From: Chitinophaga pinensis
Lineage (GTDB): Bacteria > Bacteroidota > Bacteroidia > Flavobacteriales_D > Crocinitomicaceae
DNA: 64,000 nucleotides
Direction of reading: 5' to 3'
Assembly (NCBI GenBank): GCA_945902745.1
Contig: CAMDNE010000003.1
Span: 225,669 to 289,668, forward strand
Shown: positions 1 to 8,940 of the stretch, one piece after another
Layout: the number at the start of each line of letters is the position of its first letter
Position numbering within the stretch: position 1 is the first letter of the stretch
Translations under genes and position numbers: made by a program
Notes under the pieces: generated by a model
Told to the model about the DNA's origin: nothing
Seen by the model: the letters and a program-made list of their open reading frames with translations, nothing else
Database searches by the model: none

Positions 1-2698
1 TTGCAACGGGAATGGAAAACAACACAACAAACGGGTAAATAAAACTATCGTAAAGTGCTACCAAAATCAGATAAATCAATAAAAATGAAATGAGTAATAC
101 TGATCCTAACGCTCCAAAACTATCATTTTGTCTTTTTATATCACTTCCCCAAGTCATTTGAATTCCGTCTGGTAATGGATTGTCTTTAAGATAAGCAACA
201 ACATCATCTGCAACAGTACCTGATGGTCTGCCTAAAGCATCGGAAGTAAGTGTTACCGCTGGTTGACGATCTTTTCTTTCTAATAAAGATGGAGAATTAT
301 CTTGTAAAACTTTAGCAAATTGACCAACCTCCATCGGTAATCCCATAGGATTGATAATGGAAAGTTGTTGCACGTCTTCAAAGTTTTGTCTACTAAATTC
401 ATTTAACCAAATTCGTACAGGATATTCTGTTCCATTTTCAATTAGCGTTGCATCGTCATTACCAGTAAAAGCCGTTCTCAAATTCATCCCGACATATGCA
501 GTGGTCAATCCTAATCGTTGCATTTTATCTTTATCAGGAATAATTTTATACTCGGGACTTCCTGCTTCAACGGATAGCCTCACATTATCTGCACCTGGAA
601 TTTTCTCAACAATCGCTTTTAGATCGTTTCCGCTTTTCATCACCAAATCTAAATTACTTCCACTTAATGTAATCTCAATCGGAGCTGAACGAGGAATCAA
701 ACCCAATGCAGCCATTGAATAATTTATGCTTGGAAACCTTGATTTTAAATCTTCACGAAGTTTTATCATAAATGTTTCGGTCGGTAAATCATTAAGTTCT
801 TTTTTGGACTTTAATTGAATGGTAAATTCTGTTTTGTTTGCCGAACCAACACCTAAACTTCCTATTCCTGTGCTTGGTCCGCCAATGTTACTGAAAACAG
901 TTGCAACTTCAGACTGCTGAATGATATACGTTTCTATCTCTTGTGCAATAGAATTATTTTGGTGAATGGAAGTGGATTTATCAAATTCAAGAGCCATTCT
1001 AAATTTCCCCTGATCACCAGTTGATATAAGTTCTTTACCAATTATTCCTTGTTTAATTATTCCTAAGGTCATCACAAAAAGTAAGACTACTATTCCTGTG
1101 AAGATGAGTTTATGACTTAAAACCCAATGTAATAGTCTACCGTACCAATTCGTAAATTTTTCTAATTGAAATTCAAACCAGAGCAAGAAACGATTGAAAA
1201 AATTATTCGCTTGTAAATCTTCCTTTTTACCAATTCGTGAGGCCAACCAAGGAGTGAGCGTAAAACCAACCAATAAACTCGTAAGTGTAGAAGTTACGAC
1301 AACGACAGAAAATTGTTTTAGCATATCAGCGACAAATACTTGAAGAAATAGAATCGGTAAGAAAACTACAACGTCAACCAACGTAATCGATAAGGCTGCA
1401 AAACCAATTTCCATTCGCCCATCCATAGAAGCAACTCGTTTGTCTTTCCCTTTGTCTAAATGTTTTTGAATATTTTCTAATACCACCACAGCATCATCAA
1501 CCAAAATTCCAATAATTAAAGACATAGCGAGTAATGTCATCAAGTTTAATGTGTAGCCGAACAGCCACATTACTGCAAAAGCTGTTACCAATGAAGTTGG
1601 AATGGCAACGATTACAATTAATGAATTTCTAAAACTTCTTAAGAAGAGAAGCATTACCATTGAAACTAAGATCACGGCTAAAATCAAATCAAAAACTACC
1701 GAATCAACTGCCGCAATTGTATTATCAGTGCTATCATCAGCAATAATAAATTTCACGTTTGAACTTGCATTTTGTTCTTCGATTGATTTGAACTTTGCAC
1801 GAACTAATTTCGAAACATTCACTGCATTTGCATCACCTTGTTTCTTTAAAAGTAGACCAATTCCATTTTTCCCGTTATAACGACTAATAGATGTTATCTC
1901 TTTTATGCCATCTATAACATTTGCTACATCTTTTACATAGACCGGACTTCCAGAAACGGGCATTGCAATTTGAACTTTGTTAATGTCTTCAATAGTCGTA
2001 AACTTCCCTGTTAATCGAACTGAATTATTTTCTTTGTCTGTTTGAACCTTTCCTGCAGGGAGATCTAATCCAGAACGATTAATTGCTTCAACCACCTGTA
2101 ACAATGAAATTTTATACAATTTTAATTTATCCTGATCAACTTTTACCTGTATTTCCCTTTCTTCACCTCCCAAAATGGTTATTTCAGCAACTCCTTTAAT
2201 TTGTTGAATTTGTGGAAGATAATCATCCTTCATTTTTTGATAAAAATCAGTTGGCGACATACTACTTGTTCCACTTATTGACATGATTGGCAAGTCATTT
2301 GGGGAAACCTTGCTCATTACTGGACTTAAAATATCCGTTGGTAAATCCTTGCGAATATTATCAATATAGCGCTGAGCATCTTGCATCGTTTTATCTAAGT
2401 CAGTACCATATTTTAGATTTGCAATAATTATTGATGCATTGGGCAGCGACTTCGTTACTAAATAATCTACACCTTCCAAATTTGCTAATGCATCTTCTAA
2501 TTTTCGTGAAACGGAAGTTTCCACTTCGTTAGGTTCAGCTCCAGGATAAACAGTTTTAATCACGACCACTGGTTGATTAAAATCAGGCATTAATTCGTAA
2601 CTCAAATTATTATAGCCAATTACACCTAATAACGTTAACACACTAAAAAGTACAATAATCAGCGAAGGACGTTTGATTGAAATTTCTGTAAGATTCAT
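1..2698 (-). CDS. RND efflux transporter permease (AcrB/HAE1-like), 3' part truncated by the window edge
   Basis: Manual minus-strand translation from ATG at 2698: MNLTEISIKRPSLIIVLFSVLTLLGVIGYNNLSYELMPDFNQPVVVIKTVYPGAEPNEVET..., with the typical RND N-terminus, NLMTLLAMSLIIGILVDDAVVVLENI motif, and an open frame to base 1. Missing from the ORF track because its stop lies outside the window. Confidence 0.95.
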   Translation of the reverse strand, partial: MNLTEISIKRPSLIIVLFSVLTLLGVIGYNNLSYELMPDFNQPVVVIKTVYPGAEPNEVETSVSRKLEDALANLEGVDYLVTKSLPNASIIIANLKYGTDLDKTMQDAQRYIDNIRKDLPTDILSPVMSKVSPNDLPIMSISGTSSMSPTDFYQKMKDDYLPQIQQIKGVAEITILGGEEREIQVKVDQDKLKLYKISLLQVVEAINRSGLDLPAGKVQTDKENNSVRLTGKFTTIEDINKVQIAMPVSGSPVYVKDVANVIDGIKEITSISRYNGKNGIGLLLKKQGDANAVNVSKLVRAKFKSIEEQNASSNVKFIIADDSTDNTIAAVDSVVFDLILAVILVSMVMLLFLRSFRNSLIVIVAIPTSLVTAFAVMWLFGYTLNLMTLLAMSLIIGILVDDAVVVLENIQKHLDKGKDKRVASMDGRMEIGFAALSITLVDVVVFLPILFLQVFVADMLKQFSVVVVTSTLTSLLVGFTLTPWLASRIGKKEDLQANNFFNRFLLWFEFQLEKFTNWYGRLLHWVLSHKLIFTGIVVLLFVMTLGIIKQGIIGKELISTGDQGKFRMALEFDKSTSIHQNNSIAQEIETYIIQQSEVATVFSNIGGPSTGIGSLGVGSANKTEFTIQLKSKKELNDLPTETFMIKLREDLKSRFPSINYSMAALGLIPRSAPIEITLSGSNLDLVMKSGNDLKAIVEKIPGADNVRLSVEAGSPEYKIIPDKDKMQRLGLTTAYVGMNLRTAFTGNDDATLIENGTEYPVRIWLNEFSRQNFEDVQQLSIINPMGLPMEVGQFAKVLQDNSPSLLERKDRQPAVTLTSDALGRPSGTVADDVVAYLKDNPLPDGIQMTWGSDIKRQNDSFGALGSVLLISFLLIYLILVALYDSFIYPFVVLFSIPVA

Positions 2699-2710
2699 GA
2701 TTCGCTGGTT

Positions 2711-3781
2711 TTAATTGATAATTACATTTGCTCCATCAAATAGATTGATAAAGCCATTTGTTACAATCACATCTCCAACTTTCAATCCGCTGGATACAAC
2801 CGACCTATTTTGAATCTTTTTTGAAATTGTGATGTTTTTTAAGGAAGTTTTTCCGTTTTTGACCACATAAACTTGAGGCTGATTCACGGATCCAACAACG
2901 GATGATGAAGGAATAAGTATTCCCTTTTCTTCAATAGCTGATTTTAACCCACTGGATTTCGACGTGACTTTCCCAAACATTCCAGATTTTATTTTAAAAT
3001 CCGCAGTATTTTTAACAATAAACTGAATTGGATAGCTACTCCCCATGTTTGCTTTACTGCCAATCATGGAAACGACAGCATTCAATGAAAGATCAGAATA
3101 AGCATCAGCTGTAATCGAATAATTTTTATTGAGTATAAATTGCTTTAAGTCATTTTCAGAAACATTTAAAGTGAACTTTAGAGTTGAAATGTCTGTAATT
3201 TGAAGCAATGGAATACCTGGTGATGCAAAAGATCCTTCTTCACTCAATTTGGCTGTTACAACACCACTGAATGGTGCTCGAATTGTTGTTTTATTAATTT
3301 GTTCTAGCAGCGTTGCTTTTTGAATTTTTGCAGATTTCAAACCAAGCTCAGATTTCTCGAGTTGAATTCCTTGAATGGCATCAGCTTTCGCTAAAATTGA
3401 ATTGCGATTTACATCAGCGACCAACCCTTCAATTTGAACGTCAATTGCTTGTAATTGCAGTTTCAGTAACGAATTGTCTAATTGAATGAGTAGTTGTCCT
3501 TGTTTAACAAAACTACCAACGTCAACCAAAATCTTATTTATTTTTCCTTGCGATTCAGCGCTAATTTTCGACTCTTTGTTTGGTTCAAATGTTCCTGAAA
3601 AATTAAATTCAGCATTTAAACGCTCAATTTGGATAGTGTCCACTTCTACATTAATGGCTTGTTCTTTGTCAAATTGATACACTTTTTGTTGCGTAACTTC
3701 CTTGTTATTTTTCAATTTGATTACAACCAATGCTATTATAATTAGTCCTACTATAATTCCGATTATTTTTTTCCAATTCAT
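2711..3781 (-). CDS. Efflux RND periplasmic adaptor (membrane fusion protein)
   Basis: N-terminal TM, biotinyl-lipoyl-like halves (SAESQGKINKILVDVGSFVKQGQLLIQLDN; TTIRAPFSGVVTAKLSEEGSFASPGIPLLQI); sits directly before the RND permease. Confidence 0.93.
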   Translation of the reverse strand: MNWKKIIGIIVGLIIIALVVIKLKNNKEVTQQKVYQFDKEQAINVEVDTIQIERLNAEFNFSGTFEPNKESKISAESQGKINKILVDVGSFVKQGQLLIQLDNSLLKLQLQAIDVQIEGLVADVNRNSILAKADAIQGIQLEKSELGLKSAKIQKATLLEQINKTTIRAPFSGVVTAKLSEEGSFASPGIPLLQITDISTLKFTLNVSENDLKQFILNKNYSITADAYSDLSLNAVVSMIGSKANMGSSYPIQFIVKNTADFKIKSGMFGKVTSKSSGLKSAIEEKGILIPSSSVVGSVNQPQVYVVKNGKTSLKNITISKKIQNRSVVSSGLKVGDVIVTNGFINLFDGANVIIN

Positions 3782-3785
3782 ATGC

Positions 3786-5114
3786 TTAATTTTTAATTAA
3801 AAGATTTCCTGTTATTTTTTTAAGTTCTAAATCTGCTTTTAGGTACTCAACGATATTCGATAAATAATTTTGTTGAGCTTCCCTTAACGAGTTGTCTGCG
3901 AGTAATACATCTGTTAAAGTTGCCGTTCCCTGTTTTTGTTGAATCACAGTTTGTTCGTAAATACTTTGAGCCAATTCAATTTGTTCAGTAGTTGTTTCAA
4001 TTGATTTCAACGTAACCTTACGTTGCAGTTTAGCATTTTGAACTTGAAGGTTATTTTGATCTGTTAGCAAAGCCAATTGAAGATCATTGTTTTGCAATTC
4101 AAGTCTTTTCTGGTTTATTTTACGAAGTGTTACCGTTCCACTAAACAAGGGATATGAAAGTTGCATCCCTGCAAAACCAATCGGATAGAACTTTAAAAAT
4201 TCATTTGGCTGTTTGTCGTATCCGAACCCTGTCGTACCAAATGTTCCAACAAGATTAAGCGACGGTAAAAACCTTGATTTATTTAACGTACTAAGTTCAC
4301 TTGATAACAAACGATTTTGAGTTGTTGTGAGGCGCATATCTAAAGTCGATGAACTCACATATTCAGTGAGCGTTTCATATTGTATTTTTGATTCAATCGA
4401 AATATTTTGCTCTATTGAAAGCCCCATTGCATATTTCAATCCATTCAAAACTTGTTCATATTTACTTGTGATGGTTACTTTTTGTGCTGTTAATTGAGCT
4501 TTTTGCAATTTCACCTTATTTACATCTGTACCTTTCGCAAGTAATTGTTCATTGAGCAGTTGAATAGTTGATAATAGCCGTTCAACATTTACAAGATTGC
4601 TATCAATAAAGCTTATTTGATGCTGTAAAATTTGTGCATTATAATATAAATTAGAAATTTCAAAATAAATTTGTTCTTCTGTTTTTAGGTACTGTATATC
4701 TGTCAATTCAGCCGCTATTTTTGTTGTTTGGATTGCGCCATAAACTTGTGGATTATATAAAGGCATTGAAACTTGTAGATTCGCATTAATGTTATGAGAA
4801 ACACCAAATTGCGCTTCTTTAAATTGACCTTCTGGACCACCAAAAATAGAAAGAGGCATTAGTTGATAAGGCAAATTTGTATAATACTTATAATCCGCAT
4901 TGGCCGTAATTTTCGGAATTAAATTAGCTTTTGCTTCGAGCTCTTTTTGCTTTCCAATAGAAATGGAGTTTCTACTCATTTGAAGGTTTTTGTTGTGGAC
5001 TTGAGCTGTGTCAATACACTGTTGCAATGTATAAACCTGAGCTTGAGCAGAATTTAATCCTAATAATGTTAAAAACAGGATTACGTATTGTTTGTGAATG
5101 TTTACTAACTTCAT
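3786..5114 (-). CDS. TolC-family outer membrane efflux protein
   Basis: Signal peptide, YTLQQCIDTAQVHNKNLQMSRN start and long heptad-rich helices; operon position with MFP and RND. Confidence 0.92.
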   Translation of the reverse strand: MKLVNIHKQYVILFLTLLGLNSAQAQVYTLQQCIDTAQVHNKNLQMSRNSISIGKQKELEAKANLIPKITANADYKYYTNLPYQLMPLSIFGGPEGQFKEAQFGVSHNINANLQVSMPLYNPQVYGAIQTTKIAAELTDIQYLKTEEQIYFEISNLYYNAQILQHQISFIDSNLVNVERLLSTIQLLNEQLLAKGTDVNKVKLQKAQLTAQKVTITSKYEQVLNGLKYAMGLSIEQNISIESKIQYETLTEYVSSSTLDMRLTTTQNRLLSSELSTLNKSRFLPSLNLVGTFGTTGFGYDKQPNEFLKFYPIGFAGMQLSYPLFSGTVTLRKINQKRLELQNNDLQLALLTDQNNLQVQNAKLQRKVTLKSIETTTEQIELAQSIYEQTVIQQKQGTATLTDVLLADNSLREAQQNYLSNIVEYLKADLELKKITGNLLIKN

Positions 5115-5130
5115 ATGTAAATTTTTTTTT

Positions 5131-5418
5131 TTACTTGATAAGTATTAATTGACTTTCAATTATTCCTACTACCCAATGTTTCACCATCGGTTCAATAGCT
5201 ACAAAATCACCAGCTAATAGGGTTTCTTTGATGCCTTTTTCGTTTTCAAAAACAGCTTTTCCCTCCATACAAATTAACAGAGCAGGAGTTTTGGTTATAT
5301 GTTCTTTAAGTGTTTCACCTTGTAAAATTTTTATTGCTGTCGCATTCCCAAATTCACTTTTGAAAAGAGAAATTGCAGAAACTGGTTTTTCTTGCGTGTG
5401 TAAATCTTTTATGTTCAT
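5131..5418 (-). CDS. Small cupin-domain protein
   Basis: 95 aa with cupin-like 'LLAGDFVAIEPMVKHWVVGI' segment. Confidence 0.65.
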   Translation of the reverse strand: MNIKDLHTQEKPVSAISLFKSEFGNATAIKILQGETLKEHITKTPALLICMEGKAVFENEKGIKETLLAGDFVAIEPMVKHWVVGIIESQLILIK

Positions 5419-5430
5419 TGGATAATATCT

Positions 5431-5820
5431 TTAAATGTTGGCTAAAACTCGATTTAATTTTTCGTTTATTTCTTTAGCATATTCTTCTATAGCCGAATTA
5501 TCTATAGAACCCATGGCCGTTTCTGGATTGATACACGCCACTTCAATATCTCCATTTTCCAATTGGCGCATTGTTACATTACATGGCAACATCGTGCTTA
5601 CATGCGGATCAAGAGAAACAACTTTGTCAGCGTAAACTGGATTGCAAGCGCCCAAAATAGAATGCGGCAAGATTTCCTTTCCCAACTTATTCTTCATTGT
5701 TGCCTGAAAATCTATTTCGGTTAAGATTCCGAAACCTTCTGTTTTTAATGCAGCTTCGATTTCTTGTCTTAAATCCTTAAAGTTTTTGCCTTTAACTATT
5801 ATTGAATTGTAGTATTCCAT
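5431..5820 (-). CDS. DUF302 domain-containing protein
   Basis: 129 aa; 'LKTEGFGILTEIDFQATMKNKLG...YSILGACNPVYA..'-type DUF302 pattern (LGACNP, LLPCNV-like TMLPCNVTMR). Confidence 0.85.
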   Translation of the reverse strand: MEYYNSIIVKGKNFKDLRQEIEAALKTEGFGILTEIDFQATMKNKLGKEILPHSILGACNPVYADKVVSLDPHVSTMLPCNVTMRQLENGDIEVACINPETAMGSIDNSAIEEYAKEINEKLNRVLANI

Positions 5821-5831
5821 AATCTTTGGAT

Positions 5832-6800
5832 TTAATTTCTTTTCTTATTCATTTCAACAACAAAAATTCCACGAATTTCATTTGACTTGTATCCGATAGC
5901 TTTATCATTTGGATACTTGTTTTTAATCGCGGCCATTGTTGCAGGAACAATCGTTTTGTTAGGCGTACCGTGACATTTTAGGCACATGTCATTTGTTTCA
6001 ATCGGATAATAGGCAAGTATCTTACCATTCACTTCAGTCACTTTAGGTTTCAACTTATCTCCTTTTAACAATGCTACTTTCAATTCCTGGATAAATGCAG
6101 ATTCTTCTTGATTAGCCAAATTTTTAGGATTTCTAGCTTTATCTGTTACTCGTTTTACTTTTGCATTTAAAACCACCGACATACTATCCGTCAAAGGGAT
6201 TGCACGCGTGCTACAAAAATCCACAGCTTTTGCCGGACCGTCTCTTTTTATAACTGCCATCAGATTTTTCCCAAGTTCCGCTTTTGTCTGATTGGCAATA
6301 TTTCTTCCTAATTCTTCATAGTTTAGGTCGCTTGATGAATTGTCTTTGTCTTTTTGAAATTTTTCCCATTTTGAATACCATTTATCCGATGCAAGGTCAT
6401 TTTCAAAAATATACCCTGCTATTAATTTGAGGTCTTCCTCGTTAAAAGGTGTTTTGGGCATCAATCCAAAATTATTTACTGCTCCTGGCATGATTGATTT
6501 CGCCTCACTTGGATCCATTGCAAAAGCAACAATCTCTTTAATAAACTCATCGCGACTCGTTTCATCATCGTAATAATGCTCGCGAATTTTAAACATTGGT
6601 GGAGCGACCCTTGTTTCACTTTCCATGTCTGGATTGTGACAAACGAAGCAATTGGTCGACATCAGTGAAAGTGCTTTTTCCTCTTTCACATCTTTCGATG
6701 CATCATCTGATTTTTCGTCAATCGTTGCATTGTTCCCACAACTTAATAGAAGTAATGCTGCCGGCAGAACTAATAAACTATTTTTGAATTTCATCGACAT
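5832..6800 (-). CDS. Periplasmic c-type heme protein (DUF3365/Tll0287-like C-terminal domain), lipoprotein-like
   Basis: Lipobox-like LLLLSCGNN; two CXXCH heme motifs (CFVCH and CLKCH); C-terminal 'AVDFCSTRAIPL...YPIETNDMCLKCHGTP'. Confidence 0.8.
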   Translation of the reverse strand: MSMKFKNSLLVLPAALLLLSCGNNATIDEKSDDASKDVKEEKALSLMSTNCFVCHNPDMESETRVAPPMFKIREHYYDDETSRDEFIKEIVAFAMDPSEAKSIMPGAVNNFGLMPKTPFNEEDLKLIAGYIFENDLASDKWYSKWEKFQKDKDNSSSDLNYEELGRNIANQTKAELGKNLMAVIKRDGPAKAVDFCSTRAIPLTDSMSVVLNAKVKRVTDKARNPKNLANQEESAFIQELKVALLKGDKLKPKVTEVNGKILAYYPIETNDMCLKCHGTPNKTIVPATMAAIKNKYPNDKAIGYKSNEIRGIFVVEMNKKRN

Positions 6801-7258
6801 TATTTGAAATATTTATTGAACGCATGAAAACTATGTTCAACTTCCTTGAAAAATTCAACCGCTTTCACTTCATTTTCAGCCGCTTCTAATTCTCCAACCA
6901 GATCAATGTAAGGTAACAACCATTTGTGCAACTCATCGTGCGCTTTTCCAGTCATGGTGCAATTAGAGGTCAATAATTCGATGTTTGCAAGTAACTTCTT
7001 AGAAAGTACTGCATAATCTTTTTCTGTATTCTTCCCAAAAGCAACTACCTCTTTCTCCATGTTTCGAATGTGGACCATCATGTCTTTGTCGACAATCCAC
7101 TTCTCGCCATTATTTAGCTCGATTGTTGTCACTTCATCATGATGATGCTCGCTTTCTAGCCTTGTTTCTTCTTTCACAACCGGCATTTCTTTTGACTCAT
7201 TGTTACAGCTAAAAAGCACTAAACTCAATAATGCAACGGGAATAAATTTAAGGATCAT
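6800..7258 (-). CDS. Small lipoprotein of unknown function
   Basis: Lipobox LLSLVLFSCNN; overlaps its neighbours by a few nt; helical C-terminus. Confidence 0.6.
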   Translation of the reverse strand: MILKFIPVALLSLVLFSCNNESKEMPVVKEETRLESEHHHDEVTTIELNNGEKWIVDKDMMVHIRNMEKEVVAFGKNTEKDYAVLSKKLLANIELLTSNCTMTGKAHDELHKWLLPYIDLVGELEAAENEVKAVEFFKEVEHSFHAFNKYFK

Positions 7259-7644
7259 ACAGTATGTTTTTTAAGGATTTTATATGAAATAATCGTTAGT
7301 ATAAGTGTTAGTAACGTTCGGAACACCATTGCTCCAATTGTTTTTGTTTCGTGGAGTCCGCCAGCATTTATATGAATCAGCAGACCGACAAATCCAAGAG
7401 CAAGAATTGCCGTCGAAGTCCCCAACAAAGTGCTAGTAATTTTCATTTTTTTGATCCAAGTAACAGCTGCAATCAGATATAAAATACTGCTTATGAAATT
7501 TGCCCAAACGATAAATAACACATAATCCCCTTCTTTTTCTCGAATTCCGAAGAGATCAAATATTACAGAAGTACTTAAACATAAAGTAAGCAAACCAAAC
7601 AATGTAAGGAACGATGCTGAAAAATATGAAATTATTTTTTCCAA
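7255..7644 (-). CDS. Integral membrane protein, unknown
   Basis: 129 aa with several hydrophobic segments; ATGA overlap with the downstream gene. Confidence 0.6.
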   Translation of the reverse strand: MEKIISYFSASFLTLFGLLTLCLSTSVIFDLFGIREKEGDYVLFIVWANFISSILYLIAAVTWIKKMKITSTLLGTSTAILALGFVGLLIHINAGGLHETKTIGAMVFRTLLTLILTIISYKILKKHTV

Positions 7645-7645
7645 A

Positions 7646-8236
7646 CTATTTACTTTTAATTAAAGTCAATAAAGACTGAATCATGTTATCTCCATTTCTT
7701 GTGATATCGAATTGAAATGCCGAAACTCTCCATTTGAACATTTGCAGTCTAAATGTTCCCATTACGATATGAATTAATTCATCTGAAGTAATTTCATCGG
7801 TAAAAATTTTCTTTTGCTGGCCTTCAATTAGTATAGGCATTAAGTGTTTCATTTTTACGGCCATTATTTTTAAAATAGTTTCGTTAATTCGTTCACTTTC
7901 TTCCATTAATCCATCAGAGAATACTGCAACAACAAAATGTGGATTATTCTTAAAGAAATGAAATTGATTTTGAAAAAGCGTTTTAAATTTTTCTTCTGGC
8001 GATTGATCAGAAGTAATTGCACTCGTATATCGATCATCCATACTATGCGCTAAATACTCAAGCAATACAATTACTATTTCCTCTTTACTTGCAAAATGTC
8101 TGTAGATTGCACTTTCAGAAAATTTCATTTCCTTGGCCAAATTTTTTATTGTCAATCCACTAACACCAGAATTGGTGAGGATTTTTCCCGCTGCTTCTAT
8201 TATTTCAAATTGCCTGTTGGATATTTCAGTTGTCAT
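7646..8236 (-). CDS. TetR/AcrR-family transcriptional regulator
   Basis: N-terminal HTH: QFEIIEAAGKILTNSGVSGLTIKNLAKEMKFSESAIYRHFASKEEIV. Confidence 0.93.
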   Translation of the reverse strand: MTTEISNRQFEIIEAAGKILTNSGVSGLTIKNLAKEMKFSESAIYRHFASKEEIVIVLLEYLAHSMDDRYTSAITSDQSPEEKFKTLFQNQFHFFKNNPHFVVAVFSDGLMEESERINETILKIMAVKMKHLMPILIEGQQKKIFTDEITSDELIHIVMGTFRLQMFKWRVSAFQFDITRNGDNMIQSLLTLIKSK

Positions 8237-8652
8237 TTGTTTTCAGGATTTAATTGTTTCATTTTTAAAAAAGCGATACCTAACCAAATTACAGAAGTGG
8301 TCATTGCTATTGCACCAATTAAAACAAAAATTGGTGGTAACCCGAAATACACTTCCGTTAAAATTCCTATTGGCATTAATAAACCTGTCAGTGCCAACCA
8401 CGAAATTGTTTTTATGTTTTTCAATTTGTCGCTAAAATGCAGAAGTAAATACCCAATAAGGATATTTAAAAAGGCAAATAAATTACCATGAACGTGTGCC
8501 AATCTTGACTCGAAATGCTTTCCAATACTGTAAGAATTCACCCAAGCTTCTTTGCCCTGAGCAAAGTCACGTAAGTATATTAATAAAAAGCCGTAAGCCA
8601 TAAAAAGTCCCATTGTTAGAAACCCAATTGCGATGTTGTTTTTTCCGCTCAT
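8233..8652 (-). CDS. Small integral membrane protein
   Basis: 139 aa, four hydrophobic segments, 'ESRLAHVHGNLFAFLNILIGYLLLHF'; ATGA overlap with TetR. Confidence 0.6.
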   Translation of the reverse strand: MSGKNNIAIGFLTMGLFMAYGFLLIYLRDFAQGKEAWVNSYSIGKHFESRLAHVHGNLFAFLNILIGYLLLHFSDKLKNIKTISWLALTGLLMPIGILTEVYFGLPPIFVLIGAIAMTTSVIWLGIAFLKMKQLNPENK

Positions 8653-8673
8653 TTTTATTTAATTTACAATGTA

Positions 8674-8721
8674 AGTGAATACTCACTCACAAAGATAACT
8701 GAATTATATTTACACTTGCAA
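8674..8721 (-). promoter_or_regulatory. Candidate Bacteroidota promoter plus inverted-repeat operator for the TetR/RND operon
   Basis: Minus strand: TTG (8719-8721), 21-nt spacer, TATCTTTG (8690-8697, matches TAnnTTTG), followed by perfect inverted repeat AGTGA-ATAC-TCACT at 8674-8687 between the -7 box and the first gene start (8652). Confidence 0.6.
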
Positions 8722-8940
8722 GTTTTTTATTAGAAAACCTTAAAACATGTCGAGAATCATCTTGCAAACCACTAAATTAAACCCATTGAGCCGGCTAAAA
8801 AAAATGCGAAGTTGATTTTTTTAAAACCTTGAGTTCGCTTAGTAACGGAAATTGGATTTGGGCTGCCTATGGAAAGTACTTTCAAAGTCTTTCCACACCA
8901 AAAGAAGGTAAAACCTCCGTTTATTATTGAATGTAAAATA

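Noticed and set aside
351-1880. Plus-strand ORFs 351-722 and 1602-1880
   Set aside because: Antisense to the strongly supported RND permease frame.
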